From the NCBI GenBank assembly GCA_018697195.1, contig CM031878.1:31877995-31941994 (forward strand): 64,000 nt of DNA. The letters run 5' to 3'. The notes under the pieces were generated by a model. The model ran no database searches and had not been told where the DNA came from. It was given only the letters and a program-made list of their open reading frames with translations. The stretch is from Certhia americana (Eukaryota; Chordata; Aves; Passeriformes; Certhiidae). The stretch's first letter is position 1; each line of letters opens with the position of its first letter. Position numbers and translations under genes: made by a program. Shown here piece after piece: positions 13,689 through 25,636 of this stretch.

Positions 13689-14639
13689 AAATAATAAAAG
13701 CATGAAAGTATTACCACAATTTTTTTCTTGATCTGTAATTTACTTACCTATAATCTTGTTGCAGTAGACTTAATCTTTGTTGTTTTGGAAGAATATGTAG
13801 TTCCAAATAAATTGCATGCTAGCCTCCAAAAGTCTTGATTCTGTGTGGGGTCTTATTATTGCTTATAATATATTAAAATTTTCATAATTTATGATAAAGC
13901 AAAAAAATGAGATAAATGAATACATGGTACAGACTCTGTTCTCTTTTATTTAAATTATAATTTTTTTTTTGTTCCCAGTGGAAATTGGATAGTGTTATTT
14001 AAATTTCTCCAAAGAATGAGCCACAAACATGGCTTTTCTTAGTTGAACAGCTGCTTATGTGCACATGTAGGTACTGGATTCTTTTTGCTTACATGACGAA
14101 TGTACACTTAAAACGCTGTGTTCTTTTACATTATTGAAGTTCATTCATTGCAATAACTATCTAATTAATACATCACCCAGGAATGCCCTTTTTTCACTGC
14201 ACTAGCAATTTTTTTGATGCTTCAACAACAGATTGTTGTGGTGCTGGAAACTCTTTTGAAAGAGCTTAATTCAGATCTCTTAACATCCGAAGTAAAGTTC
14301 TTACAAATTGACTTCTTCAGACTGGTTATGGTGAAAGGATTATAGGATTCCCAGGACAAGAAATGATTTGCTGATTTTTGGGAGAGAAAAATCTAGTGTG
14401 TGCCAAACTGCTAAAACTTTTATTAAGTTGTCAAATGTAGTGCTTGTAATATTGGACAAGTTGTTGAAAATCTGTTACCCATCCCTTTAATGAACATAGA
14501 AGTCAGAATAACTTCTATGTCTCTGTCTTCCTGGCTGATGAATGAAAGAGCTGAGTGATTGTAGGGCTGGGAATTAGTAGTGTTGGTATTTCAGAGGGGT
14601 GTTACAAGACAGTCAAGTTGGTGTCTAGAGTGTGAAAGG

Positions 14640-14800
14640 GTACATCTGTGGACAGATACTGCCTGAGACAGCCAGGGATGCCACAGAGTTGGATTTGCTG
14701 TTTACAAACTAGGAAGAACTGGTTAAGAAGATAATAATCAGTTGCACTCTTGGCTATAATGACCATGAAGTTGCCAAGGCCAAGACCTTGTGGATGTGTT
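14640..14800 (+). mobile_element. CR1 ORF2 internal fragment, + strand
   Basis: The segment has the order of the avian CR1 endonuclease/linker region: a stretch on 'GATTTGCTGTTTACAAACTA', then 'GGAAGAACTGGTTAAGAAG', then 'CTTGGCTATAATGACCATGA' and 'AAGTTGCCAAGGCC'. It has no CR1 3' end and no open frame. The match is from memory of the family and the edges are approximate. Confidence 0.55.
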
Positions 14801-16557
14801 GGAAGATACCTGAGAGAACTCGACTAGTACACGTATGTTGGAACAACCTGAAATAAAATGCATCCAGGAGTGCTGAGAGTTTCGGCTTCCTCTCACCCTT
14901 TAATTTGGGAGTTGAATCAGCATCTTTTTGTACGTATTTTTCCATAATAAACATGGCATTTAACAATCTTAAAGATGTGTTGTATACAAATGTTATCTAT
15001 GTTATCCTCTGTCTGAAAGGATAAAAAGAATCCTTATCAAAATAAGCTAGCACAGCATTGCCTTTAAAATGTGATTTAGATGGTAGAAATGTGAGTTCTA
15101 AATCACAGATTGCTTCTTTGGAAAAGTGGTCACCTGTACAAAGGCTAAAGTGTTACTAGCATTTTTTTTTTTTTTTTTCCTCTCTGTCTTTAAACCATTT
15201 CTTTAAACCAGAAATAAAAGTGCTATTTCTCACTTTCAAAGATTCATTATTGGCATCATAACCTACTATAACAGAATATAAAATTCAACTTCTTCAAATT
15301 GAGAGGAAGGAAAAGCTGTTATGAATAATTTGTCCTTTTAAGGAACATTTCTCTCAAGTTTTGTCTTATTAGCTGAAATTGGAGAGAGGCAGGTCAACAG
15401 GACACCTGATAATGTGGCTAAAAGGCTGACAATAGTGTTTTATTGTTTGTCTTTTCTGTATGTATGTCATGTAAATAATGTACAGTGACTTAAAGTTGAC
15501 TTAAGTCTTTGTTTTCTGCCTGAAGTAGTTCTTGAGAACTTTTTGTGCTTTTTTGTGCTTCCCAGAGCTTATATATCAGCGTTCTATATGTCCTGAAAGT
15601 GAACTAATAGGAAAGTTGTCAGTCAGCAAGCTCTCTTCATATCTAAGAATCAGTTATTTGAGTTATTTGGTTGTTCTTTAGGTGGAGGTTACTTATGCTC
15701 TTGTTTACTATCAAGATGAATGTATTTTTCCCCAAACTCAAGTCACAAAAGGCATTGTATGTAGATGAAAAAAATGACCGACTGGCAAATTTCAAGTGGA
15801 GGTGAAGTAAAAGATAGTGGGGTTGCTTACTGGTGGGTTGATTGTTTGTTTTTGTTAATTCCTAGTTAGCGCAGGTTTTTTAAAAATTTTTGAAGTCTGA
15901 AGGTCAGAACTTTCAAAGAAACAGCCATCTCTCTCAAGAGGAGCCTGGGATTTTAGTTCCACTGAAAAATGAGAGTTTTATTGAGATGGGACCTTGAAAA
16001 ATTACTCTCACTTCTGTCATAACATATAATAGGAAAAAACATGGAAACAAAGCTAATATCTTTGAAAGTGACTTTCAAAGGGATTGAAGCTACAAATAAC
16101 AAAACTGTTGTTAATTCATAGTGACTCCGTAATGGGCATAACTGCTTCCTCATGCATTAGTTTTTTTATGCTTTTCATGTTTGAAGTTCTTTTAAATTCA
16201 CCTTTTCTTGTAGTGTGCCTTCTATAAATATGCATTTTCTCTCTCTTATAACAGAATTATTTGATATTTTGACTAATTATTTTAAGTAGCATTTTTTAAT
16301 AGGTTTTAAAAGCTTGAATTTTAAACAGTCCATTGAAATAGACTGAAATTTAAAAACCCAAATTTGAAGTATTTGTGCTAGGTAAATTTTCACAAATTAA
16401 CCTAGTATGTTTGTGCAATGAACTGTTTTGGCTACTGTATCTACAAGAAGGGAATGTAATAAATTCCATATGATCTTCAAAATGCAGATACTCAGAAATT
16501 GAATGTAAAATATTATATGTTATTTCATGGTCAAAAATATGATGTTGATGAAAATCT

Positions 16558-17176
16558 CAACAGGAGCCAGCAATGTGCACTTGCAGCCCAGAAATCCACG
16601 TCATGGATGGATTGAAAGAGGTGTGTCAGCAGGTGAAAGGAGATGGTTTTCCCCCTCTGCTGAGCCCTTGTGAGACCCCACCATGTGTAGTTATGGTGTT
16701 CCCAACATAAGGATATGGTACTTCTGGAGCAAGTCAGAAGGAGAGCCATGAGGGGACTGGACCACTGTCCCTCAAACACAAGTTGGGGTGCAAGTTGGGG
16801 CTGTCCAGGCTGAGGAAGAGTGTGGAGACCTCATAGCAACCTTCCAGGATCTGACCGGAGCCTACGTGGGAACCAGAGTGGGACTCTTTGTCAAGGGACT
16901 GAGGTGATAGGACAAGGAGGAATGGATACCAATTGAAAGAGGGGAAATTTAGGTTAGAGATTAGGAAGAAATTCTTTACTATGAGGATGAGGAGACACTG
17001 GACTAGGTTGCCTAGGGAGGTTGCAGATGCCCTGAATCTGGCAATGTTGAAGTCCAGGTTGGATAAGGCCTCCAGTAACCTGACCTTGTAGGGAGATCTC
17101 CTTGCCTGTGAAGTGGGGGTTTGGAACTAGATGATCTTTCAGGTCCTTCCTAACTCAAACCATTCTATAATTCTAT
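16558..17176 (+). mobile_element. CR1 LINE 3' fragment, + strand
   Basis: The block reads through the typical CR1 3' sequence: 'GGAGCCAGCAATGTGCAC' at the start, 'CTGAGCCCTTGTGAGACCCC', 'GATAGGACAAGGAGGAATGG', 'ATTAGGAAGAAATTCTTTAC', 'GGAACTAGATGATCTTTCAG', and a tail CCATTCTATAATTCTAT. It is truncated at the 5' end and has many frame breaks. It belongs to a different CR1 subfamily from the copy at 1.4 kb, judging by its tail. Confidence 0.92.
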
Positions 17177-18680
17177 TTTAGATTTTAGTATTTAGCTGAG
17201 TTTTTGTACATTAGTATATAATATCTCAGTAGCTAAGGTACTTGTATAACAAGTTTTTTCTTTCCCTTTTTTCATATTTTACTCTTTCAGTAATGCTTCC
17301 AAAAAACTTAAGCTTTCAAAATCTGTTCAATAGGTTGAACTGAATAATTTCTTACTTGAAACCAAAAGCTGAAATCAAATATGCAACAAAAAGGACCGAA
17401 AGATACTTTTTTTCTAATTTTAAATTCTGTTACTAGATAACTTCAGTTGTATTTATGACAGGACAATGTGTTACATATTCTATGTATTGTACCCTGTGAT
17501 GGATGATGGGAACTTAAAGCATTGGTAATGTTAGATTTTTTTCATCTCTTCCATGGCAAACCTCTGCAACTCTATACTGTGGTATTAGAGATAGGCAAAG
17601 AGAATTTATTCACATAATATATGAACTATTACAATTTCTGTTCACAAATTCAATACCATTAGCTGCAGAGGAAAAAAATACTGAGGAGAAACCCTACAAT
17701 TATTTGTCTGCAAGTTATAAATACTTTATTATACTTAAAAAAAAAAATTTGTGTTGATAGTGAACTGTCTCCTATTATTTTTCATTATTCAGGTAAATGA
17801 GTTTCTCTACCTAGCCTTTGACATTGAATGGTGACTCATTTGTTGGGTACACCAGGTATGTAGCCTGCTATTTGTCAGGAAATAAGAAATAAATTTCCTA
17901 CCTCATTTACTTGTGAATTTTGCTATTTCCTTACACCAGCATTACTGCTATTAACAGGACATGATAATTCTCACAATTTCAAGGGATTTGATTGTAGTAC
18001 GCTTCTGATACATCTAAATACCTAAAAGACGTTTTATGCAATTTTAAGGAATTTATTTGGAATTTAATTATTCACCTTTAGGTTATAGAAGTATTTTCAT
18101 AACCTCAGTATTTGAGATGTCATTGCTGAAAGGGAGAAATGCATTTTCTCATTTCTTTAACTAAGTCTGTATGTAAATGGAAAACTTTTATACTCTTGGC
18201 AGTAGATTAGGGATGATATTCTACGAGGAGGCTTTTATTTTAAATTATTAATGAATCATGGAATATTTGCCTTACTGAGAATGAGTGATTGCATCTGTGA
18301 GTAGCATAATACCAAAGCAGGTCTAAGGCTGTTGCCACCATCTGAAATTCTTAGATATTGCTGTAATATTTATATTTTCATTCTTGCCTCAAAACACCCT
18401 GGAGAGAATAGTCGTACAAAGCTTCCTAAGGACTGATGTGCTCTTCTGAGGGAACTCTAGTAAGGTTTATGTAGAGATTGAAGTCTTGTTTGAGTAAGCT
18501 GCCTTGCTGCTGTGTTTCCTGGATGCTTCTTTGCAGTTTGCTAACTTCTGCAGTAGGGCTTAGGGTAAAAGGCAGACCCTTGCTTGTTTGTATTGTTTTT
18601 AGTGATTACTTTCAGGAATTTTCTTGTATTCTGTTTCTTTTCTTGGAGAAACTATTCCTTGCTATTGGGTTAGCAGTCTC

Positions 18681-18725
18681 AAAAAAAAAAAAAAACAAAA
18701 CAAAAAACAAAAAAACCCCAAAAAA
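18681..18725. repeat. A-rich low-complexity tract
   Basis: A runs broken by single C and a CCCC. It may be the degenerate A tail of an unrecognised insertion or simple repeat. Confidence 0.7.
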
Positions 18726-19159
18726 CTGTATCTATGATTCTTAATTCATATACACAATATTGTGAATTTTTGTGAAAGCATAAAACAATATCTTCTTTTT
18801 TTTGAAGTTTCTACATAGAAAACAAGGTTTAATCAGATTAGTAGTTAAATAGGGAACTACTGTTTTGCAAATATTTCATTCAGGATCCTCCTTCCACATC
18901 CAGCAACTGAGTTAAGGAAAACTTAGAGTAAAGAAGAGGTGGCCACCTAAAATTTCAAATACACCTTTTTTTCCTGGTGCACACATGCATTTTTTTCTGT
19001 CCATACATGCACATCTATGGATATGTATTTGCTTAGACTGCAATAAATGTGTGTATGTATGTAAGTCTGGGCACATCCATACCTCTCTATACATGGGTAA
19101 CTTGAATAGTATCTTTTGATTATTTCTTCATTAGTGCATTTCAAATGCTTTATTTGCAG

Positions 19160-19293
19160 ATTTTGGAAACTGATTTAGCAGAAACAAGAGAGCAAATAAA
19201 AAGTTTGCATAGTATATGCAGTAACTTGTCATCTCAGATAGATGTGAAACAGCAAGAACTTTTCCAAAAGGACTGTGATGTGATTGGAGCTAA
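19160..19293 (+). pseudogene. CNTLN: CNTLN exon, donor site apparently lost
   Basis: The acceptor TTTGCAG ends at 19159. The exon reads ILETDLAETREQIKSLHS, then SSQIDVKQQELFQKDCDVIG, position for position like the human segment ending QLSNKQTELIQKDMDITLVR (45 residues in both). The next exon starts with one G before AAA GAG, so this exon must end with AA of a split Lys/Arg codon, at 19293. The two bases that follow, 19294-19295, are GA where a donor needs GT. If read on, stops follow at once (TAA at 19301-19303 and 19304-19306). A nearby GTAAGT at 19311 could act as a cryptic donor, but only after those stops. Confidence 0.83.
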
Positions 19294-21430
19294 GAATTCA
19301 TAATAACTTGTAAGTTGAAATCCTCTCAAAAAGACTTGTGTTCCTCTTACAAAGCAGTATCATGCATTAGAGATACTTCTGTGCAACAGTGTTTTACCAT
19401 TTTGCTCACAATATGTAAGGCTTTTGGAAGTCTTACCAGTTTAAGTAGACTCCTCCTGATACATTTTGACTCTTGGTATAGCTTACCTGTTTTTGAGTAG
19501 TGATAGACAATCCCTAAGATTAATGATGTGTTATTTGTGTCTTGGAAAAGAACTAAAGGACAGAGTGAATTCTGTGAATGGAAAAGACTACTGAATTCCC
19601 CACAATGAAGGTAATGACAGAAGATAATTGGTAACTCTAAGTTGATTGTTGGGAAATTGCCCATGTTTCACTTTCTAATATCAGAGGCATACACAGTGTT
19701 TCAGTCCTATGTTAGATAAATAATATACCCTTCAATATTCCTATAAATTGTGGTTTTGCCTAAAGAGCTGCAGTTAGGAAGTAGAAACCATTGGTATGGA
19801 TACTCCTCTTTACTTTCCTGTAGTGCTGTAGGGAGTCCGTATCTAAGTGGCTTTTTGAAAAAAAACCCAAAAACTAAGAAATATGATTTTTGATGCATCT
19901 GACCTAAATTGTTATCTTGTTTAAATCTCTACAAGAAAGATGATGTCTTTACCTGAAAAATTATTTTCATGTTTAAAAGGAATAATATCAGTTGGGTATT
20001 AAAATGTCAATAAACATGCATAAGCTTATTGGGAAATTGTATTGAAAGAGGCAATCAATGGAATTTGTGAAATGCAGCAGTGGACTAATAGAATTTATCT
20101 CCTGAAAGTATTCTCATAAAAATATATATGTGTGAGGACTGGGGAAAGCTTTAATGTTTTCCTTCCTAGATACTTATTGGTATTGCAATAAGTGATAGTA
20201 TTTTTTATATCACTAGTATGTGAGTTGTGCGTCACATGTCTGTATGTATATGTTTGATCAGTATCATTATAATTAATTGTCTGCTAACTTCTGTCTAATA
20301 ATCTTTCTCAATGAACTTCAGCTACAAATTTCTTGTTTACATTTCTGTTAGGAAGAAAGAAGACTTAAGTTTATATTATGTAAAATTCAGTTTCAATAGT
20401 TAGCAGTACCTACTAACTGCAAATATTAAGTATTCTGTACTTTTATAGTATACAATACTGAAATTTCTCTTTATCTTCCTGAGATGGCAATATGTAGAGA
20501 AAATTACTTTTCTGTTGCTTCTCATTGAAAAACAATAGTCAAAATTATACAAGTCTTTGTGAAAAAAGACAAACTCTTATTTAAGTTAAAGTAATAATTC
20601 CCCATTTAAAGGAAAAAAAATATGAGGAGAAAATGAAGTCTTTCCATCTTCTCATCTTCCTAGGCCAAAGTCTTACAACTGTGTTGACTTTATAATTAAA
20701 GCATTTAATTTGTCTTATTTATGGTAACTGGTTTTGGGTTTTAATCCATTTTAAATTTAGTCTTATGAAAGTATCACATTGAATGCTTGGTTGTCATTTG
20801 ATGGTGGCAGAAAAGTCTTTGACAAATAGTGGGGAAAATAATGCATCCTCCTTAATATCTTCAGTTTCCCATCATCAGTTGCAAATTTCAGAGCTAAAAA
20901 AGATAATCTGGCTTGCAAATGCATCTGTTCTCTTGACCAGACTGTTGTTAATAGCACACTATTCCTTGTTGCTTGAAGACTGCAGGTCACTTTCTGTAAA
21001 TTTCTTCATTTCCCATTGTATTCATCTTTCTTTGAAGTGTATAGTATGTTGAAACATTTTATCACATATGCTTATATTTGTATATCTATATCTATATGTA
21101 GCTATGTATGTACCTGTTTACATACAATTTATATATTTTATATGTAGGTATAGATGCCTGTATATCATATATGGGTGTGCATAATGGATCTTAAATGTTA
21201 GATGCCACTCATTATACTTGTAACATTCAATTAGTAATTCTTGATTATTTCTTCTGTTATATGCTCACCCAAGACAGTAATTTTTCTGACAGCCTTGTCC
21301 TTCTGCAATGACAGGATAACGTGTCTGTCTTGTAGAGAGTTTACTGTTTGCTGCTTAGAGTAATAGTGTTAATAAATACTTTGAGGTTAATTTTGAATAA
21401 TCTGAGCACAGGACAAGCAAATTAGTAATA

Positions 21431-22628
21431 GAATCACAGAGAATCACTGAGTGGCTGAAACTGGCAGATGCCTCTGGAGATAGCGTAGTATGCTCCTCCA
21501 GCAGATCCAGCCCTCTGCTCCAGCAGTATCAGTACAGCAGGCTTCCCAATACTGCGTCCAATCTGAGTATGTCCAAGAATGGAGACTCTGCAACCACTCT
21601 GAGTAGGCTTCTCCAGTGTTTGGCGACTTTCAATGGATAAAAATATTTTTACTATGTTTAGCTGGAATTTCATTTAGTTTTTATTGGTGCTAATTTCCTC
21701 TTTTCCTGTAACTGAGCACTACTTACTAGAGTCTGTCTGCATCTTCTTTCTAGATTGCCATCAGGTTTTATAAATGTTGATAGTTCAGCTGTTACTGTAC
21801 TTCCCCTTCTCCAGGCTGAACAGACCCAGCTTTCCCAGGCTCTTTGTATAGCAGATGCTGCAATACTTAAATCATCTTTGTGGCCCTTCGTTGGCTCTCT
21901 CCAGCCGCATCCATGTTTCGCTTGTACTGGGAAGCTCAGAACCAGACACAACACCAAGATGTGCCTTAAAACTTCTGACTAGAAGGGAAGGATCACCTCC
22001 CTTGCCCTGCGGCAACAGTTTCCTCAGCACAGCTCAGGATGTCATTGGGACTTGACACAAGTTAGGTTTACTTAACTTTACTATCTGATTGCCATTCAGG
22101 CATCTACCAGAATCCTCAGGGCATTTTCTGTGAACGTGCTTTCTAGATTGTGCTTTTACACAGGACTGTCATCCCCCAAGGGACAGTAATCTGCACTTGT
22201 CTTCGTTGAATTTCATGAGGTTCCTGTCCAGCCCTTTGTCCAGCCTGTCAAGGTCCCTCTCAATGGCAGCCCAAACATCTGTTGTGCCATCCCCCTTTTT
22301 TGTGTCACCAACAAAGTTGCCATGGTGCATTCTGTACCATTGTCTGGGTCAGTAATGAATATGTTGAAAAGTGCCCTGATGTTAGGCCCTAGGCTACTCC
22401 TTTAGTACCTGGCCTTGAACTGGATTTTGCATTATTGATTACAACTCTTCAAACCCAGTAGTTCTACCAGTTCAAGGGAACTTTACTGTCCACTTATCTA
22501 GCCTATTCCTCATCAGTCTGTCTATAGCATTTTATGGGAGACTATGTCAAAGATCTTACTACTATCAAAAAGAACATGTGGTGCTCACACCTTATCCACT
22601 GAGACAGTAATTCCCTCACAGAAGACTG
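21431..22628 (-). mobile_element. CR1 LINE fragment, - strand, interrupted by a SINE
   Basis: Reading the + strand gives the reverse complement of CR1 starting at its 3' end: GAATCACAGAGAATCACTGA at 21431, then 'CTCCAGGCTGAACAGACCCA' near 21811, 'TTTGTGGCCCTTCGTTGGCT', 'GGATCACCTCCCTTGCC', 'GTTGAATTTCATGAGGTTCC' near 22205, and 'GTAATGAATATGTTGAAAAG' near 22350. More of ORF2 is kept than in other copies here, but small indels abound. The element appears to resume after the SINE at 22761. Confidence 0.9.
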
Positions 22629-22631
22629 CCA

Positions 22632-22760
22632 GGCTGGTTGATTAGAGCATGGTGCTAATAACATCAAGGCTGTGGGTGCAGTTCCTGTACAAGCCATTTA
22701 CTTAAGAGTTGTACTTGGTGATCACTGTGGTCTCTTTCCAACTCAGAATAGTCCATAAAT
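22632..22760 (+). mobile_element. tRNA-Ile-derived SINE with CR1-type tail (TguSINE1-like)
   Basis: The head keeps the tRNA-Ile-like TTAGAGCATGGTGCTAATAA (D-arm to anticodon-arm region), then a decayed T-arm (GTGGGTGCAGTTCC). The body is 'CATTTACTTAAGAGTTGTAC' and the CR1-like tail is 'TCTCTTTCCAACTCAGAATA'. This matches my memory of the zebra finch SINE TguSINE1. Part of the 5' tRNA head (A box side) is missing; the edge is blurred because the flanking CR1 also reads GGCTGGTT. Its presence is the best evidence in the window for a songbird genome. Confidence 0.8.
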
Positions 22761-22895
22761 CTGTAAATATTATTTCCCCTTGTAACTCCCAGTGAATATC
22801 ATCTTCATTACATGGTTGACTGCTCTTGTTTCCCAAAACCTTCTTTTTTGAACGTATGTCTTCCTAAAAAGAACCTGTTTCCATGCATAGCAGTG
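22761..22895 (-). mobile_element. Continuation of the interrupted CR1, - strand
   Basis: After the SINE the sequence resumes CR1-like text in the same orientation ('ATTTCCCCTTGTAACTCCCA', 'GGTTGACTGCTC', 'ACCTTCTTTTTTGAACGTAT', 'AGAACCTGTTTCCATGCA'). The match is weaker than upstream, and the far edge is approximate. Confidence 0.5.
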
Positions 22896-22999
22896 CTTCA
22901 GTCATGACAGCTGTGTGACATTGTCTCTGTTATCCCAGTGCATCCAGCAGGTGCAGACAGATCTCTCATTCCTCCTTCCATGGAGATGTGCTGTGTCCA

Positions 23000-23650
23000 T
23001 TTGAACAGCAGCTTCAGATAGGCACCCGGTTGTGCTTACTTCCCAGTGTGTGGACAATCATGCTGTAAATGGCCAGTTTCTATGAAGGAGACAGAGGAGT
23101 CCCTGCAAGAATCAACTTTATTTGAATACAGGGAGAGAGTGCACTAGGTCATATCCCTATGGGGCCTTTCTATGGGTTTTTGGAACACATGGCCTCCTTT
23201 ATTGTAAATTTCTGACTGCATGTTGCCCTCCTCCTTTCCCCCTTGGCTGAGGAGCTAGGAAGGTACAGCTTTCCTGAATCACCTACTACATATTTTCCCT
23301 GTAAAATGTATCCCCCACATCCTCATCATGCATTGCATGACCATTAAAATTAGTTTTAAGCTCACCCTGGCTGGAGAAGTTAATATTCATAAGTCTATTA
23401 AGTCTGCACATTTTTCCCTGATGCTCAGCCTGCGCTCAGTTCTGCAAGAAACTTGCATGGCTTGAAACTGGTGAAGAGCCTCACACCAATTTCTCCAGAA
23501 CTTGACTGGTTCATTCAGATTGAGTTGTTTGTGAAAAATTATCAGTTATTTCTCCTGTCACCAAGAACACTCCTAAGAACCTCCCTCATACTGTCAGCAC
23601 TCCATTATTTATGTACATAACGTGAACAACCTCCCTGAACATTCTGCTGC
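23000..23650 (-). mobile_element. Possible ERV long terminal repeat, - strand
   Basis: On the minus strand the segment has a polyadenylation signal AATAAA (complement of 23117-23122), followed by GTTGATTCTTGCAGGGACT, a layout typical of an LTR R/U5 junction in avian endogenous retroviruses. The surrounding text is GC-richer than the intron. I could not find paired LTRs, a primer binding site or internal coding sequence, and the TG...CA ends are not clear. It may be a solo LTR. Confidence 0.45.
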
Positions 23651-25326
23651 TTATCACTTATCTTTTCTGTCCGTATCTGTCTGCTTTTGCCTGCCAGTCC
23701 AGGCCACAGCTCCTTCACTTGTCATTTCATCAACACATTTGATCCCTGCTATTTCTAGTTTAAAGCTCCCTTCATTGATTTGACTCATCTGTTATCAAAG
23801 TGCTTATTTATGTGTATTTATATGTACTGTACAAGTATGAATAAAATTTGATTTCTAAAATGTATTGTAATGGAACTGTGACTAAGTTTCCTTATACTTA
23901 AAAAGGCTTGAATTTAACATAAGCAAACATGTTTATGTGTTCCGACTGTGCTGTGGTTCTTGTGTGGCTGCAAGATTTAGTTTCCCCCTCCTGCCACCTC
24001 CCCTTAAGGATATAACTGGAAGTCTGATAAAGTCAACAAAAAAGATTCCCTTAGTACACTTTGTGGGCAGACGATTAGAGAACACATAATACTGCATTCT
24101 CAGGTGATAGACACAGATAACTGCATTGATGTTTGCATACAAATTAAAGAGTAGCAGTATAGCAGACTGGTCTTGAGGATTCAGCATTATCCCTTGTTTT
24201 TTTTACCTTTCACAACAAAATGAAGATCTGACTGGAGGACCTGGGCAGAATTATTATAATCTGTGTTTCAACTGCAGTGAAGAGATGTGTTATTTTCTGC
24301 TATATACACACAGTCAGGGAAATTAAAGAAGTGCTTGTTTGGGAGCCTGTTGTACAGCTTAGAAAGCACTAAAATATCACTGTGTCTGTATTTCTGCTGC
24401 TATTCTTCTGATCAGAATTAAGTTAATACATATGCAATACATACTGGAGTTGCACTTTCTTACATCAGGAATCTTTTAATGCATCTCTACCCTTGTTAAC
24501 TTTGGGGAACTACTGTACAATTCATTCAGAACAGCAGGACTTAACACTAAGTCCTAGTAAGCATGGTTAGTGTGTCCATAAGTGTTACCCTTTGTTGCTC
24601 TGTTAACAGGCTTTCTGAAATGATGCTTTTTAACAAAATAAAACAGTCTGACTGTCATATTGTATGTGTAATTTAAATTCTTATATAATTATTCATATGT
24701 ATCTATATTGAATCTATATATATATTCAAAGTTTTAATCATTATTCATAGTAAATGTTATTGTACTTTGATCCTAATGCTGATCCATCTGCAGTACAGTA
24801 AAATTATCAAGGAAGCTGATTATACTAGACCTATCCTATGGTTGCATTACAGCACTATTTCTATTGTTGTCTTTATAGGGTTTTTATTATGTTATACAAT
24901 ATGCACCAAAGTTTTTGCTTACTTTGTTTATGGTTGCTGCAGTATGCTGTACCTGCAGACAAAAAGTAATTTATCAGCAAACATATTCATGTGTCTAGGG
25001 AGTAGATGCATTTCAGAAAAAAAGCTTGCTTCACAAATACTCCGCACGCTCAGGAGAAAGTTTTATCTTTTACTGATTGTTCTAGGTAAAAAGAAAATAA
25101 ACTAATTTACAGTTGATGTGTTCTATGTATTTTAAATTTTGACACTTATTGCTAAAGAGTTAACTGAATATTGATTAGAAAAGTTGAAGTAGTGAAATTT
25201 ATTTATTTTAGAGCAGTTAAAGCATTACAGGGAAATAGAAAGGCATTCCACTTCGAAAGTGAACTGTTTTGTAGATAGTTCTCAAAAGTGCAAGATAAAT
25301 ATTTTATATGTAACTTATATATAGTG

Positions 25327-25350
25327 TTACAAACACTATAGTGTTTGTAA
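25327..25350. repeat. 24-bp perfect palindrome
   Basis: Arm TTACAAACACTA followed directly by its exact reverse complement. A second, overlapping inverted repeat uses ATAGTGTT at 25321-25328 and AACACTAT at 25332-25339. Flanks are AT-rich. Confidence 0.9.
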
Positions 25351-25476
25351 GGCAATTGACAGAAAAATAAATGAAGATAGGAAGCTCATTTTCTACAATG
25401 AAATTATTTGCATACAATTTTTAACAGAGGTCTGTGTTCTTATTATTATTTTCTCTTCATTGCTTGTTTTGCACAG

Positions 25477-25636
25477 GAAAGAGTTAGAGGAGCTGCAGAA
25501 TCTTTACAGACAAAACACTGAAGATACAACACAGCAGGCTGAGCTGATAAAGCAGCTAGAGGCTCTCAATGCTGATACACAAAAAGTACTGCAAGACCAA
25601 GAATATGCTCACACAGCTAAAACAACATATCAAAAA
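25477..25636 (+). pseudogene. CNTLN: CNTLN exon, intact (1 nt + 53 codons)
   Basis: The acceptor GCACAG ends at 25476; the donor is GTATGT at 25637. After one base completing the previous codon, the frame is KELEELQNLYRQNTEDTTQQ, then AELIKQLEALNADTQKVLQD, ending TTYQK. Human centlein has ELQELQNLYKQNSTHTAQQA and LNMDTQKVLRNQED, ending ISYQK. This is one of the best conserved exons of the set, with no stop and no indel. The heptad pattern of leucines predicts coiled coil. Because of its clean splice sites it could still be included in transcripts even if the locus no longer encodes full-length protein. Confidence 0.9.

Larger units (their letters stand above)
13403..19159 (+). other. CNTLN intron (5.8 kb)
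   Basis: AT-rich intronic DNA. Contents recognised: a (TA)16 microsatellite at 13651-13682, a CR1 internal fragment near 14640-14800, a CR1 3' fragment at 16558-17176 and an A-rich tract at 18681-18725. No additional coding exon is seen. Confidence 0.6.
19294..25476 (+). other. CNTLN intron (6.2 kb)
   Basis: Contains a nested CR1/SINE cluster at 21431-22895, an LTR-like segment at about 23000-23650, a perfect palindrome at 25327-25350, and TA-rich sequence near 21060-21180. No exon is recognised elsewhere. Confidence 0.6.

Noticed and set aside
22632..22700. Functional tRNA-Ile gene
   Set aside because: The tRNA-like part lacks much of the A-box side, has a decayed T arm and runs on into a CR1-type tail, so it is a SINE.
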